Positions 11,590-21,400 of a DNA stretch of 64,000 bases are shown here, in pieces. The stretch's first letter is position 1. Each line of letters starts with the position of its first letter. The translations under genes and the position numbers were made by a program. Below the pieces are notes generated by a model that was not told the origin of the DNA, did no database searches, and saw nothing but the letters and a program-made list of their open reading frames with translations. The DNA comes from Acidobacteriota bacterium (lineage in GTDB: Bacteria > Acidobacteriota > Holophagae > Acanthopleuribacterales > Acanthopleuribacteraceae), in contig JACJWC010000006.1 of assembly GCA_020637335.1 (NCBI GenBank), positions 62,001-126,000 of the forward strand. Direction: 5' to 3'.

Positions 11590-12787
11590 GCTGCTTCGCG
11601 GCCTCAGGAGCCGCCATCGCAAGCTATTTTGGAGCATGGTTGCGCTGACCTGCCTGACCTTGACGGCCGTTGTCTTACTCATGCTGCGACTCCTGGTCAT
11701 CCACGAACTGAAATCCGAAGCCAACTTTTTGATTGCAGAATTGGAACAGCGCCCCGAACTCACCTTCGAAACGGCCCATCACCATCCAGGTTATTGGTTA
11801 GTCGTTCAGAAAAAACACAGTTGGCGCGCCAGTGCCGACTGGGCTAACGCTCAAAAATGGGTTACCTGGCAACCGCCCAGCCATCAGGGCCGAACCATTC
11901 GCGCAGATTGGATTCAAGGTACACCCAAAATCCTGCTGATCCAGTGGGGCACGGACTACAAAGTAGTTGTGGCGCGGCGCGGTAACTCTTTGGTTTACCT
12001 AACGCTCATGGTCCTGATTCTGACAGGCGTGCTTTTCTCGCTTTTCCTGGCCTTTCGCGCCGGGTTTCGCACGTTGATCCAACCCATTCAGCGCGAATGG
12101 GATCACGTTCAGGCCCTCGACAAAGCCAAAGAAGAATTTTTTGCCGGTATTTTCCACGATTTAGGCACACCTTTAACCAGCCTAATGAGCCGCATCGAAG
12201 CCTTGCTGGAGGAACCCCTGGCACCTGAAACGGCCCAACAACTCAAAAAAATATACCTGGATGCGCAGGCCATCTCCCAAATGACCAGCGATCAACTGCA
12301 ACGCGCGCGGTTCCAATCCGGAACCATTTCGCTGAACCTGGAACGCATCTACGTTGAAGAGTTATTCGAAATGTTGGAAATTCGGCTAGAGATTTTGTTT
12401 AACCACCACGAAATCCAACTGTTAAAACAGGCCGCTCCCAACCAGGTCCTTTTGGCCGACCGTCTCAAGCTGGAACAGGCTCTCACTAATTTATTAACCA
12501 ACAGCATCAAATACGGACCACACGGCCAAACTTTGATCCTGCGCTGTGAGGAACAACTGGACCAGATGCTCCTTCAGGTGGTTGATCAAGGGCCCGGCTT
12601 CCCTCCTGAGCGGATGCAGGAATGGCTACAACCCTTTAAAAGTATTGGCACCCACCATTTGGGCGGACGAGAGAGTACCGGCCTGGGTTTGTATTTGGTC
12701 GATCAAATCGCACGCTCGCATCGCGGCAGCCTGACCTTTGCCAAAACGGACGAAGGTTTTGTAGCCAGCATTTGCTTGCCCCGCTAA
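11567..12787 (+). CDS. Membrane sensor histidine kinase
   Basis: 406 residues. Two membrane segments (about 22-45 and 143-165) enclose a roughly 100-residue periplasmic sensor of no recognised fold. Then comes a HisKA domain with phospho-acceptor His197 in FHDLGTPLTSL and a HATPase domain with N-box NLLTNSIKYG, G1 DQGPGFP and G2 STGLGLYLV. The H-box has Leu-Gly where E. coli EnvZ-type kinases usually have Glu or Ser-Arg, a minor difference. It is the cognate kinase of the overlapping response regulator. The start at 11567 is chosen because it is the only one giving the basic N-terminus before the first membrane helix. Confidence 0.93.
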   Translation: MAINRKDELLRGLRSRHRKLFWSMVALTCLTLTAVVLLMLRLLVIHELKSEANFLIAELEQRPELTFETAHHHPGYWLVVQKKHSWRASADWANAQKWVTWQPPSHQGRTIRADWIQGTPKILLIQWGTDYKVVVARRGNSLVYLTLMVLILTGVLFSLFLAFRAGFRTLIQPIQREWDHVQALDKAKEEFFAGIFHDLGTPLTSLMSRIEALLEEPLAPETAQQLKKIYLDAQAISQMTSDQLQRARFQSGTISLNLERIYVEELFEMLEIRLEILFNHHEIQLLKQAAPNQVLLADRLKLEQALTNLLTNSIKYGPHGQTLILRCEEQLDQMLLQVVDQGPGFPPERMQEWLQPFKSIGTHHLGGRESTGLGLYLVDQIARSHRGSLTFAKTDEGFVASICLPR

Positions 12788-12850
12788 CGGCGTTGGGTTT
12801 CCGCATCGAACAGGTTAAGATAAATGCCCAAAAGTTAACGGAGGGAACCC

Positions 12851-13843
12851 ATGGATGCCATCGTCTGGAAATCGCACCAGCTCGATCTGTTGGACCAGCG
12901 CCAGCTGCCCTTTTCCACGACCTATTTGACCTGCACAACGGCCGATTCGGTCGCGCAAGCCATTCGCGATATGGTCGTGCGCGGCGCACCCGCCATCGGC
13001 GTCAGTGCCATGTACGGGTTGGTCCTGGCCATACAAAACGACCCGAGCCGTTCCAGTTTTGAACGCGCCTGTCAGGTCCTGGCCGCCGCCCGTCCAACAG
13101 CCGTCAACCTGTTTGACGCTATCCAACACATGACCTCCGCTTTGCAGGATTGGGATTGGTCCCAAAACCCCAGCGAGCGGGCCGAAGCCATTGCTCGCGC
13201 CTACCATCAGGACGACCTGCACAAAAACTATGCGCTGGCCAAGTGGGGTGCCGGATTTTTACCCGGTATTCGACGGGTTCTAACCCACTGCAATACGGGC
13301 TCGCTGGCAACCAGCGGATTTGGTACCGCGTTGGGTATTGTGCGCCAACTGCACCGCGAAAAGCGCTTGGACCAAGTTTTCGCCGATGAAACACGTCCCT
13401 ATCTGCAAGGTGCCCGTTTAACCCAATGGGAATGCCAGCAAGAGAAAATCCCATGCACCCTGGTCACCGATGGCATGGGCGGTTATCTGATGTCGGAAGG
13501 CATGGTTGACTGTGTCATCGTCGGCGCTGATCGCATTGCCGCCAACGGCGATACGGCCAATAAAGTCGGTACGTTTATGCTGGCCATGGCTGCAAACTAC
13601 CATGGTATCCCGTTTATTGTGGCCGCGCCCAGCACGACGTTGGATCGCGCCACACCTTCTGGCGCCGGTATCCCAATTGAACAGCGGCCATCCAGCGAAA
13701 TAACGTCCGTCTTCGGTCACCCGATCGTACCCGCAGACAGCGCTGTTTTTAATCCGGCATTTGATATTACACCTGGGGAATTAGTGACCGCGATCGTCAC
13801 CGAAGATGGCGTGTTCCAACCCCCTTATGCGTTTGGAAAATGA
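12851..13843 (+). CDS. mtnA: Methylthioribose-1-phosphate isomerase MtnA
   Basis: 330 residues, eIF2B-like fold. Isomerises 5-methylthioribose-1-phosphate to the ribulose form in methionine salvage. Visible family blocks: RGAPAIGVSAMYG (44-56), catalytic Cys147 in LTHCNTGSLAT, and catalytic Asp227 in VGADRIAANGDTANKVG. The ATG is preceded by GGAGGG. Its stop overlaps the sfsA ATG by four bases. No other mtn gene is in the window, so the rest of the salvage pathway must lie elsewhere. Confidence 0.95.
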   Translation: MDAIVWKSHQLDLLDQRQLPFSTTYLTCTTADSVAQAIRDMVVRGAPAIGVSAMYGLVLAIQNDPSRSSFERACQVLAAARPTAVNLFDAIQHMTSALQDWDWSQNPSERAEAIARAYHQDDLHKNYALAKWGAGFLPGIRRVLTHCNTGSLATSGFGTALGIVRQLHREKRLDQVFADETRPYLQGARLTQWECQQEKIPCTLVTDGMGGYLMSEGMVDCVIVGADRIAANGDTANKVGTFMLAMAANYHGIPFIVAAPSTTLDRATPSGAGIPIEQRPSSEITSVFGHPIVPADSAVFNPAFDITPGELVTAIVTEDGVFQPPYAFGK

Positions 13844-14544
13844 ACTGGCCCGGCCAACGCGTTGAAGCCCAATTTATCGGAAGGCGCAAGCGGTTTTTAG
13901 CCGACATGCGGCTCCAGGACGGCAGCGTGATTACTGCCCATTGCGCCAATACGGGCAGCATGGCCACCTGTATGGCCGCCAATGCGCCCTGTTACCTCAC
14001 CCACCACCCTGACCCCAAACGAAAACTGGCCTATTCATGGCAAGCGATCCAGATGCCAGATGGATGGGTGGGCATCAACACCAGCCGGGCCAATGCACTG
14101 GTGCGCGAGGCATTCGAATCCGGTACGATAGCGCACTTTGCTGGCTATCAACATTGGCAGGCTGAGCCAAAGGTCTCAGACCATTCACGCTTGGATGCGT
14201 GCCTAACAGGTGCCGATCTTCCTGCACTCTATGTTGAAGTCAAGAATGTAACTCTGCTCGGCGATCAGCCCGGATTAGTCACCTTCCCCGATGCAGTAAC
14301 GGAACGGGGCACTAAGCATTTAGCGGAAATGCAACGCTTGATCCAGCTTGGGCACCGGGCCATGCTGTGCTTCTGTGTGCAACGCAATAGCGCCGCGTAT
14401 TTTGCGCCAGCGGCGTTTATCGATCCTACTTATGCAGAGACCTTGAGGGTCGCACACCAGTCGGGTGTTCTGATCTTGGTGTTGCACTTCGAAATTGGCC
14501 CATCGGGAATCCACTACCGCAGACCGCTGCCCTATACGCTTTAA
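13840..14544 (+). CDS. sfsA: SfsA-family DNA/RNA nuclease
   Basis: 234 residues with the SfsA pattern: an N-terminal OB-like part (RFLADMRLQDG, AHCANTGSM) and a C-terminal PD-(D/E)XK-like core with YVEVKNVTLL and FPDAVTERGTKHL. Family members were first described as sugar fermentation stimulation proteins and more recently as nucleases. Translationally coupled to mtnA by an ATGA overlap. The tail ends 19 bases before the promoter of tRNA-Leu. Confidence 0.93.
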   Translation: MNWPGQRVEAQFIGRRKRFLADMRLQDGSVITAHCANTGSMATCMAANAPCYLTHHPDPKRKLAYSWQAIQMPDGWVGINTSRANALVREAFESGTIAHFAGYQHWQAEPKVSDHSRLDACLTGADLPALYVEVKNVTLLGDQPGLVTFPDAVTERGTKHLAEMQRLIQLGHRAMLCFCVQRNSAAYFAPAAFIDPTYAETLRVAHQSGVLILVLHFEIGPSGIHYRRPLPYTL

Positions 14545-14563
14545 CCCGCTGTTTTTTCTCCGC

Positions 14564-14592
14564 TTGACCGGTGCGGCCCCACTTGTTATAGT
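14564..14592 (+). promoter_or_regulatory. Sigma-70-type promoter of tRNA-Leu
   Basis: TTGACC (14564-14569), 17-base spacer, TATAGT (14587-14592), ending 15 bases before the mature tRNA 5' end. Both boxes are close to consensus, so the housekeeping sigma factor of this organism probably recognises standard -35/-10 elements. Confidence 0.75.
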
Positions 14593-14607
14593 GTGCGTCG
14601 CCAGTAT

Positions 14608-14694
14608 GCCGATGTGGTGAAATTGGTAGACGCACGGGACTCAAAATCCCGCGAGGGCAACCTCATGTCGGTTCGAGTCCGACCATCGGCACCA
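14608..14694 (+). tRNA. tRNA-Leu (anticodon CAA)
   Basis: Acceptor stem GCCGATG/CATCGGC closes the molecule; the anticodon loop CTCAAAA is held by stem CGGGA/TCCCG, giving anticodon CAA (reads UUG). A long variable arm (GCGAGGGCAACCTCATGTC region) marks it as class II leucine. The T-loop GGTTCGAGTCC is canonical and the 3' CCA is encoded at 14692-14694. Confidence 0.97.
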
Positions 14695-14920
14695 TCTCTA
14701 CCTCTTGAAATTTGTTTAAACCGGTAATCGCCCATTTGGTGAATAAAATTCCGGATCTGGCACATGAGCACTGAAAATAGAAGAGTTAGGTGAGTGTTCT
14801 CACGCTCCCAACAGTGGATTTTCCCCAAGCGGGAACCTAGAATACCCTTTGGCCTGACGCGCTTGTCTTTTTTCAGTCAAGGCACGAGATTATGAAACAC
14901 AGATCCATCGGGAGGAATGA

Positions 14921-15655
14921 ATGAAATATTTAGTGATGAGCCTCTTGGTCGGGCTGCCCCTGTTTGCCGGGAGCAGCTTAAGCAAATCCGAACAAAAAGA
15001 AGCCAAAAGCATGTTGAGCGGCAAGCTTTACACGCGTATCGATATTCCGTGCGCAACCGGACGCCACGCCTATGGTGTGTACAATCGTCCCCTGGTCGAA
15101 GTATCACCTGAGGGTGTTAATACCGATGCCGATACCACTTACACCTACAGCTGGTGGCATGCCGATAGCACCTTTTGGGGTGTATCGCCCAACATGAGCA
15201 TGAAACTGGACGATGTCGATTTTGACGACAACGAAGTGGAAATCGAATTGGAAGGCGTCGATGACGCGGACGGAATCGACACCGTCGTCAAATTTGTGAA
15301 TATCCGTTCCCTGGACGACTTTAAAAAATGCTTTGAGAAAACCTTTGCCAAAGTACCGCTCCAGGACGAGAACCCCGATTGGCCGGCATCGATTAAACAA
15401 GCGATTGCCAAGCGACAATTGGTTAAAGGCATGAGCAAAAAGCAAGCCTTCTGTGTGACCGGGAAGCCCGAACGTTTTGAGAAAAAAGGCAATACCGAAG
15501 TGTGGTACCTGCGCCAAAATAAAGGTGTAAAAACCGGTTATTTCTTCTCCGAACACAACGAGGACACCGGCCTGCCCTCTCAAATCAAGTTCACCGATGG
15601 CAAAATCAGCGATATCAGTGGCAGTCAAGCGGGCGGTTTCAGCCTGGAAGATTGA
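14921..15655 (+). CDS. Exported protein with SmpA/OmlA-like C-terminal domain
   Basis: 244 residues starting with a signal peptide (MKYLVMSLLVGLPLFAGSSL), probably cleaved near residue 17-20; there is no lipobox Cys. The middle part is acidic (DDVDFDDNEVEIELEGVDD). The C-terminal 90 residues contain IAKRQLVKGMSKKQAFCVTGKPER followed by VWYLRQ, the pattern of SmpA/OmlA (BamE-like) domains, read here in pieces shorter than the whole. The ribosome site GGGAGGAA is strong. It is a single gene ended by the terminator at 15673-15710. Periplasmic location is inferred; function unknown. Confidence 0.78.
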   Translation: MKYLVMSLLVGLPLFAGSSLSKSEQKEAKSMLSGKLYTRIDIPCATGRHAYGVYNRPLVEVSPEGVNTDADTTYTYSWWHADSTFWGVSPNMSMKLDDVDFDDNEVEIELEGVDDADGIDTVVKFVNIRSLDDFKKCFEKTFAKVPLQDENPDWPASIKQAIAKRQLVKGMSKKQAFCVTGKPERFEKKGNTEVWYLRQNKGVKTGYFFSEHNEDTGLPSQIKFTDGKISDISGSQAGGFSLED

Positions 15656-15672
15656 CCTTGATCTGGTTCAAC

Positions 15673-15710
15673 AAAAAAAAGGGCGGCATGTCAGTGCCGC
15701 CCTTTTTTAT
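15673..15710. terminator. Bidirectional Rho-independent terminator
   Basis: Perfect 8-bp stem GGGCGGCA (15681-15688) / TGCCGCCC (15695-15702) with a 6-base loop, flanked by an A-run on the left and a T-run on the right. It lies between two convergent genes and can serve both. Confidence 0.93.
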
Positions 15711-16343
15711 TTAGAAACGGAAGGTAAAACCACCGCTCCAAACCTTGATATCGTTATCGCCAAGCCCAATCCGATCGCGTTGCACGCTGAAAGACCATTC
15801 ATCATCAAAATGCAGTTCGAAGCCTAAGCCATAATACGAATCCGCATTGCGGTCCTGCCATTCGCTCAAGGGATTAACGACCTGCGGCTCATCGAGCGGA
15901 TGAAGATCCACCAACTCGGCTGAGTCCTGGTAATAGTTCAACCCCACCCGACCAAACAGGGAAATGAATTTCCAGCGATACTGGCCATACACACCCGCTT
16001 GCAGGCTGAGAATGTCTTGTACTACTTTGTATTGGCGCTCGGGTCCATCAACAAACGTCGAATATTGGCCCAGGTAGTTAAAACCGACTTCGATGCCCAA
16101 ATAAGGCCGAATCGTCACGACATCGGACAGAAAAAAGCCCGTTTCTTTATCTTCTGTTTCCAGAACGGTGCCTTCTTCGTCCCAGTTAAATAAACCGTCA
16201 CTGAGTGCAGCATAACGATCCGTTCCCTGCTCCCACTTGACGTTCATCGCGTGGAAACGCAGAAACTGTTGGGGCCGGCGCGGTCCCGTTTGGGCCCATA
16301 GAGCCCCGCCTAAAATCATGAAAACGATACAGATACGAAACAT
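15711..16343 (-). CDS. Outer-membrane beta-barrel-like exported protein
   Basis: About 210 residues from the start MFRICIVFMILGGALWAQ, a typical signal peptide ending in Ala-x-Ala-like ALWAQ; an ATG nine codons upstream gives a charged N-terminus and is less likely. Alternating hydrophobic strands with aromatic girdles (PYLGIEVGFNYLG, GVYGQYRWKF, YGLGFELHF, WSGGFTFRF) and a terminal Phe suggest a small outer-membrane barrel of the OmpA/OmpW-like superfamily. It lies 23 bases after the DUF1820-type gene and ends at the shared terminator. Role unknown. Confidence 0.75.
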   Translation of the reverse strand: MFRICIVFMILGGALWAQTGPRRPQQFLRFHAMNVKWEQGTDRYAALSDGLFNWDEEGTVLETEDKETGFFLSDVVTIRPYLGIEVGFNYLGQYSTFVDGPERQYKVVQDILSLQAGVYGQYRWKFISLFGRVGLNYYQDSAELVDLHPLDEPQVVNPLSEWQDRNADSYYGLGFELHFDDEWSFSVQRDRIGLGDNDIKVWSGGFTFRF

Positions 16344-16366
16344 TCCAGGTTTCCTTTCGCCAACCC

Positions 16367-16675
16367 TCAATCCGAGCCCTGCGCATCTTGTGGCGAGCCC
16401 GGAATAACGGTCACATTGCTTTTGGTTTTTCCAGATTTTGCTGGGACTTGTTCAATTAAGGAACAGCTCTGGACGGGAATCATAATGTTGGCAATACCCT
16501 TAAACCGCTTGCGCGTGTTTTCCAAATGGGGATTGACCACGATGCCTTCGTCGTAATCCAAAACGAAATCCTTGATCGAAACAAAATAGGGGTGGCTCAA
16601 ATCCAGAGATTCGGCCACCAATTCATAGTCAGTGTCTTTCAGTCGAAAATGGACTTTGTACACAGGCCCTCCCAA
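16367..16675 (-). CDS. Small DUF1820-like protein
   Basis: 102 residues. The pattern VYKVHFRLKDTDYELVAESL, then a Phe-rich acidic segment, VVNPHLEN, FKGIANIMIPVQSCSLIEQV resembles the DUF1820 family (small cytosolic proteins of unknown function, mainly described in Gammaproteobacteria). It has no signal peptide, and a Ser/Lys-rich disordered tail. It is probably co-transcribed with the barrel protein 23 bases downstream. Confidence 0.7.
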   Translation of the reverse strand: MGGPVYKVHFRLKDTDYELVAESLDLSHPYFVSIKDFVLDYDEGIVVNPHLENTRKRFKGIANIMIPVQSCSLIEQVPAKSGKTKSNVTVIPGSPQDAQGSD

Positions 16676-16720
16676 GAGCGCTCATTCTAACAAAGCCCCG
16701 TTCGCCAGCGCAAAAACAGC

Positions 16721-17431
16721 TTAGGGCGCAACCGGAACGTATTGGTCAAGCGAGAGTTCTGCCAATACGGCCGGCTCACTGACCCGCGAACCGCGCAAAC
16801 CAAAAAACATCAGTGCGCGGGTTGAACGGGCAGTCACATAACCCTGTTGATCCAATTTGTCGCCGAAAATATTGTCAACCACATCCAGCCATTTAGCCTT
16901 AGCCGGCAGAACAAATTGAAAACTGGCCAGCAGCGAACCGTCCGCGGCATGACTTTCCATGGTAATTTCTGCATCCGCCGCGGAGGTGTTGACAATCACC
17001 AGGCCATCAAACCAGTTATCGCTGGAAACAGGCACCCACCGTGCGCCGATCGAAGGGACTTGGCGCGAAATACTGAAGGCCGGCATTGCACCTTCGCTTT
17101 CATGAATAAAAACGGAAGAGACCCGAACTTGGGCACTGGAAACCGTAGCGATGTGACTCACCGGTTGATCGGTATACCCCAATGCCGCGCGATCCAGGGT
17201 TACGATTTGGCCCGGCTGCAACTCAATAGTTTGAACAAGCGCCGAAAGAACTTGACCATTTAGCTGGTAGGGCGTGATGGTAATCGGCCAACTGCGCGTT
17301 TCATCGACATTGATGATTTGAACATCCGTCCGAAAGCCGCCGCCAATTCGCGTGTAATGAACAACCCATTGCGTCAGTTCCTGGCCCCATAAACATGCAC
17401 TTAAAAGAAATATCAGGCCGATTCTTTTCAT
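16721..17431 (-). CDS. Exported protein of unknown function
   Basis: 236 residues with a signal peptide (MKRIGLIFLLSACLWGQ) and an all-beta look: repeated strands such as WVVHYTRIGGGFRTDVQIIN, QIVTLDRAALGY and LVIVNTSAADAEITM. These resemble the immunoglobulin-like exported proteins in Acidobacteriota that carry no enzymatic motif, but I do not recognise a family. The Cys at position 14 of the leader is not in a clear lipobox. It ends 45 bases before the DUF1820-like gene, in the same direction. Confidence 0.68.
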   Translation of the reverse strand: MKRIGLIFLLSACLWGQELTQWVVHYTRIGGGFRTDVQIINVDETRSWPITITPYQLNGQVLSALVQTIELQPGQIVTLDRAALGYTDQPVSHIATVSSAQVRVSSVFIHESEGAMPAFSISRQVPSIGARWVPVSSDNWFDGLVIVNTSAADAEITMESHAADGSLLASFQFVLPAKAKWLDVVDNIFGDKLDQQGYVTARSTRALMFFGLRGSRVSEPAVLAELSLDQYVPVAP

Positions 17432-17562
17432 AACCCTCTCCGTTTTACCTCAGAAAAATCGTGCTCAGTTTAGCACGGACCGGAATACCCTCCTCTGGGA
17501 TTTCCGATTGGGCTTTTGACGAAACTGGTTCAGAATAGGTCGGGAATTCCAGGGAGGTCTGC

Positions 17563-18273
17563 ATGATTGTTTTAATTACAGGTGCCAACCGCGGACTCGG
17601 ATTGGCAACGGCTGAGGAACTCGCTCAGAGAGGTCATGAGGTAATTGCAACCGCACGCAACGTCGATGCCCTGCGCACGGCCCTCCAACCGATGCTGGAC
17701 AAAGGTTTGGCCATCCGTGCGGAAGAAGCGGATGTGACCCGGCCTGACCAACTCGAACAATTGGCTTTGAACTTCGGCCAACGCCATGAACACCTGGATG
17801 TACTGATTAACAATGCCGGAGCGATTTTGGACCAGAATCCAGGACCCTATGGCGGGGCAGGTACTTTGGAGTCAGATCCTGAAAACCTTTTGGCTAGCTT
17901 TAATATCAACACCTTGGGACCGTTAAGAATGGTTCAAGCCTTTTTGCCCTTCCTCAAAAAAAGTGAGGCGGGACGCATCGTAAACGTGTCCTCTGGCATG
18001 GGTGGCTTGGCCGAAATGGGTGGCTACTGGCCCGGTTACCGCATGTCCAAAGCAGCCCTGAACGCGTTAACCCGAATCCTGCATTCCGAACTACAGGGCA
18101 CCAAAATCAAAATCAATGCGGTGTGCCCGGGCTGGGTTCGAACCGATATGGGTGGACCGCAAGCCCCACGCTCCATTGAAGAAGGCATTCGCGGCATTGT
18201 TTGGGCCGCAACTTTACCCGAAGACGGGCCTTCGGGTGGATTTTTCAGGGATGGCCATCCTGTCGCTTGGTGA
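17563..18273 (+). CDS. Short-chain dehydrogenase/reductase
   Basis: 236 residues, classical SDR fold. NAD(P)-binding TGANRGLGLATAEEL is at 6-20, NNAG after the fourth strand, and the catalytic Ser (NVSSGMGG) with Tyr-x3-Lys in YRMSKAALN. The tail CPGWVRTDMGGPQAPRSIEEG is shared with carbonyl-reductase-like SDRs that act on small aldehydes and ketones; the substrate cannot be told. GGGAGG precedes the ATG. Single gene, 3 bases before the convergent tRNA-Pro. Confidence 0.88.
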   Translation: MIVLITGANRGLGLATAEELAQRGHEVIATARNVDALRTALQPMLDKGLAIRAEEADVTRPDQLEQLALNFGQRHEHLDVLINNAGAILDQNPGPYGGAGTLESDPENLLASFNINTLGPLRMVQAFLPFLKKSEAGRIVNVSSGMGGLAEMGGYWPGYRMSKAALNALTRILHSELQGTKIKINAVCPGWVRTDMGGPQAPRSIEEGIRGIVWAATLPEDGPSGGFFRDGHPVAW

Positions 18274-18276
18274 AAA

Positions 18277-18353
<77 letters not shown>

Positions 18354-18377
18354 ACGGCCATATCAAAAACGGCTCCT

Positions 18378-18406
18378 AGCTTACACGAGCCCGTAAACGG
18401 ACTCAA
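18378..18406 (-). promoter_or_regulatory. Promoter of tRNA-Pro
   Basis: On the minus strand TTGAGT (18406-18401), 17-base spacer and TAAGCT (18383-18378), 24 bases upstream of the tRNA 5' end. Moderately close to the sigma-70 consensus. Confidence 0.5.
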
Positions 18407-18449
18407 GCTGAATTTCAAAGGGTTGTGGGATTTACAGCCCATGTATGCT

Positions 18450-21400
18450 TTAACATGCACGCAGAAGGAGAAACACCAGCCATAACCCAATCCAAACCCA
18501 AGGTGGAACAGCTTCAAGATGGGCTGGGGCGGGCGGTTTTTTATAAGTTAAGGGTTTTTGATTCTTTTTGGGTTTGGGGTCGCGATCATAGAGGACATAC
18601 CACACCTTGTTGTAAATCTTTTGGTAGATAGGATTCTCTTGTAGTTCCGATTCGAGCCAGCTTGCATCAAGGGCCGTAACACCTGAGCCCTGCACCAAAT
18701 GCTGGTAACAGTCGTTCAGGAATTTTGACTCCGAACACTTTTCCACCCGAAATACACTGCGCGGCCAGTAATCTAAAAAGCCCTGCACATCCCCCATTAA
18801 CAACAAGGCTTCCGACTTTTTAAGACGCAAGCCTGCAGCCAAATGCGGCGTCAAAAATCCAGGCTGGCGGGATCCCGTCTCCATAATCTTGTCCACTTGC
18901 TGAATAACTTCCGAATATCGATCCATCGCACGCAGGGCAATCACCAGGTTGTAACAAATCCAACTGTGTATGTGAGGCAACTTGCTTGGCCAGGGTTCGA
19001 CCCAGCGGATCACGTCGCGGAACTGATTCACCACCAAGTAGGCATAGCCCACCGCCATCCACAGGGGCCCCTCTTTAAATCGGGAGGGGCTGCGCTGTAA
19101 AAAGGTCAAGGTATAAGCGGAATTCCCCGATTTGGCCAACTCGACCAAGGCCCGACTCAAACAATAATCCACATCCGGGTCCGCCGGTAACGACTCCAGT
19201 TTTTGGGCACATTTGCGCAACCCATCGCTGTAATTCAATTGGGCCGCAGCATCGCATAGGTGTTCAAAGACTTCATTGGAGAAACACAAACCCTCCTGAA
19301 CAATGCGCCGCATAGAGGAAGCCACCGCTTTGGAGAACCAACGATTTTGGTGGAAATGATACAGGATATAACCCAGAGCATCGCTCATTTGGGTCTGTTT
19401 ACCTAAATTGAGGATAGAAGTGTAGGTGTGAATCTGGGCCTCATCGGATAAGGACCAGTCTCGCCCTCTTTCCAAGCGGGCAACCCAATAGGACAAGTCG
19501 CGCTTACCTGGAAAAGCTTCTAGATGGTCAACCAAGGCCTCTTTTTCGTTGCGGGCATGCAGAACATCACCCCAACCCGCCCAGATTTCAACATGGTCAG
19601 GGAAGGCCGCGCATAAGCGTTGCCATTCCGCCATTCGTTCCTCAGGTGTACCCAGGGCTTCAGCCAAAAACTCGAATCGGGCCAAATGCAAGTCGCCATT
19701 TTGGAGCGCAATATCCATCAAGGTGCGGACCAAGGGTACATATTCGGCAATGACCTTGTCTTCTTTTGCCCACTCCATGAGTCGGGCCCAACCCCACACA
19801 TATTCCGGATTCTCGCGCAGCGTATCGGCCAATAGCCGGAGACTACCGGCTTTATCACCTTGAGAGCGTAAAAGCTGAGCCCGTGCGCCGAGTACACCCA
19901 AATGGTCGCGGATAAACGGGGCCTGTTCACGCAAGTGACGTTCGGCTTCTGCAAACCGCTGTTGGCGCGCCAGGAATTGAACATATTGCCAGTGGCCATC
20001 GTACTCGCTGCGGTCGCACTGAATCGCTTTTAAATACGTCGCTTCCAAGTCGGCCAAAGCCACCGCTTCGTCCCAATCTTCGCGGATTTGGCAGGCAATC
20101 AATAAGGCTTGGGCCTGTTCGGGGAATGCACTTATTAACTCGCTGGCCATACGTAAGGCAAGATCGGTTTTTCCCATTTGGGGATAAAGGTTTGCCAATC
20201 GCGACCAAATCTCCAAAGCAGACGGGAGTCTCTTGCGCCCCTGTTCCAATACAGTCAATGCATTTTCAAACTGATCCAACTCCTCGAAACGGTCGGCAAG
20301 GGCCAGAATCAGCTCCAAAGCGTCCGGTTGATGCCGGATACCGAGGCGCAGCATGTCCAGGGACTTCCGATTCTGGCTCACATTTTTATACACGTTGGCC
20401 AGAGCCAACCAGGAACTCCCCATTTTGGGCTGGCGCAGGAGTAGGGCACGGTATTGTTTGCGCGCCGCATCGGCCTGGTTAAGGCACAGGTAGAGTTCAC
20501 CCAAAAGTGTACGTAAACCGAACTGGTTGGGGTAGGTCCCAATGGCCGCTTGCAGCGGCTCGACCAACGGTTGCCAGGCCGAAGCGCCTTGGGCGCCTTG
20601 GATTTGAACCTGGAACTGGGCGCGTAACACGTAATAATCGTTGGGTTTGGCTTCACACCAGCGACTGATTTCTGTCAAGGCTCGGCTCATGCCCAAAGTG
20701 TCGCGCAACCACTCGCCAAACGCCGAAGCAAAAAAGGCAGGGCCTGGTTCCGTTAGGACCATTTGGGAAAAAGTTTCGGCCACCTGCTCTTTTCGTTCTG
20801 GGAAATTGCGGGTCAACAAAAGCGAGAGCGGGCCAAGCGCATACACGTAGCGCGGTTCAGCACGAATCGCTTCCAGGTACCCTTCAAGCGCACGCTCCGC
20901 ATCGCCGGCTAGCTCGGCTTGCTTGGCGCGTAAACCCAGGTAGGGTCCGTCAAAACCACCCATAGAAAGTGCGCGCTCAATCCATTCCTCATACTGTTGC
21001 CTAGATTCAGCGGGCATGGTGGGGTCACGTTGCAGAAAATGAACCGCTTCCCAAGCTAATTCTCGGGCGGCCCATCGTGAAAAGGGGTATTGGGTCAGAT
21101 AACGCAGCAAGGCCTCGTGGTAGGGTTCTTCCAGTCGATGTTGGTCGATCCATTCCAAGTATTCCTGCCACCAAACATCATCGGGCAAGACCCCTTTTTG
21201 AGCCCGAATAAAGCCAAAAGCTGCTTCCGCCCCGTGCGCCCTGGCCATGATAAAAACCTGTAGTCGGAAGAGCTGTTCATCCTTGGGGTGAATCGCCAGG
21301 AACGCTTCGATGGCTGAACAGGCCTTTTCCCAGCGACCTTGAAATTGCCAGATCCCAATTTGGTTGAGCAGTTGGACCCGAGGATCAAAGGCAAGTCCAT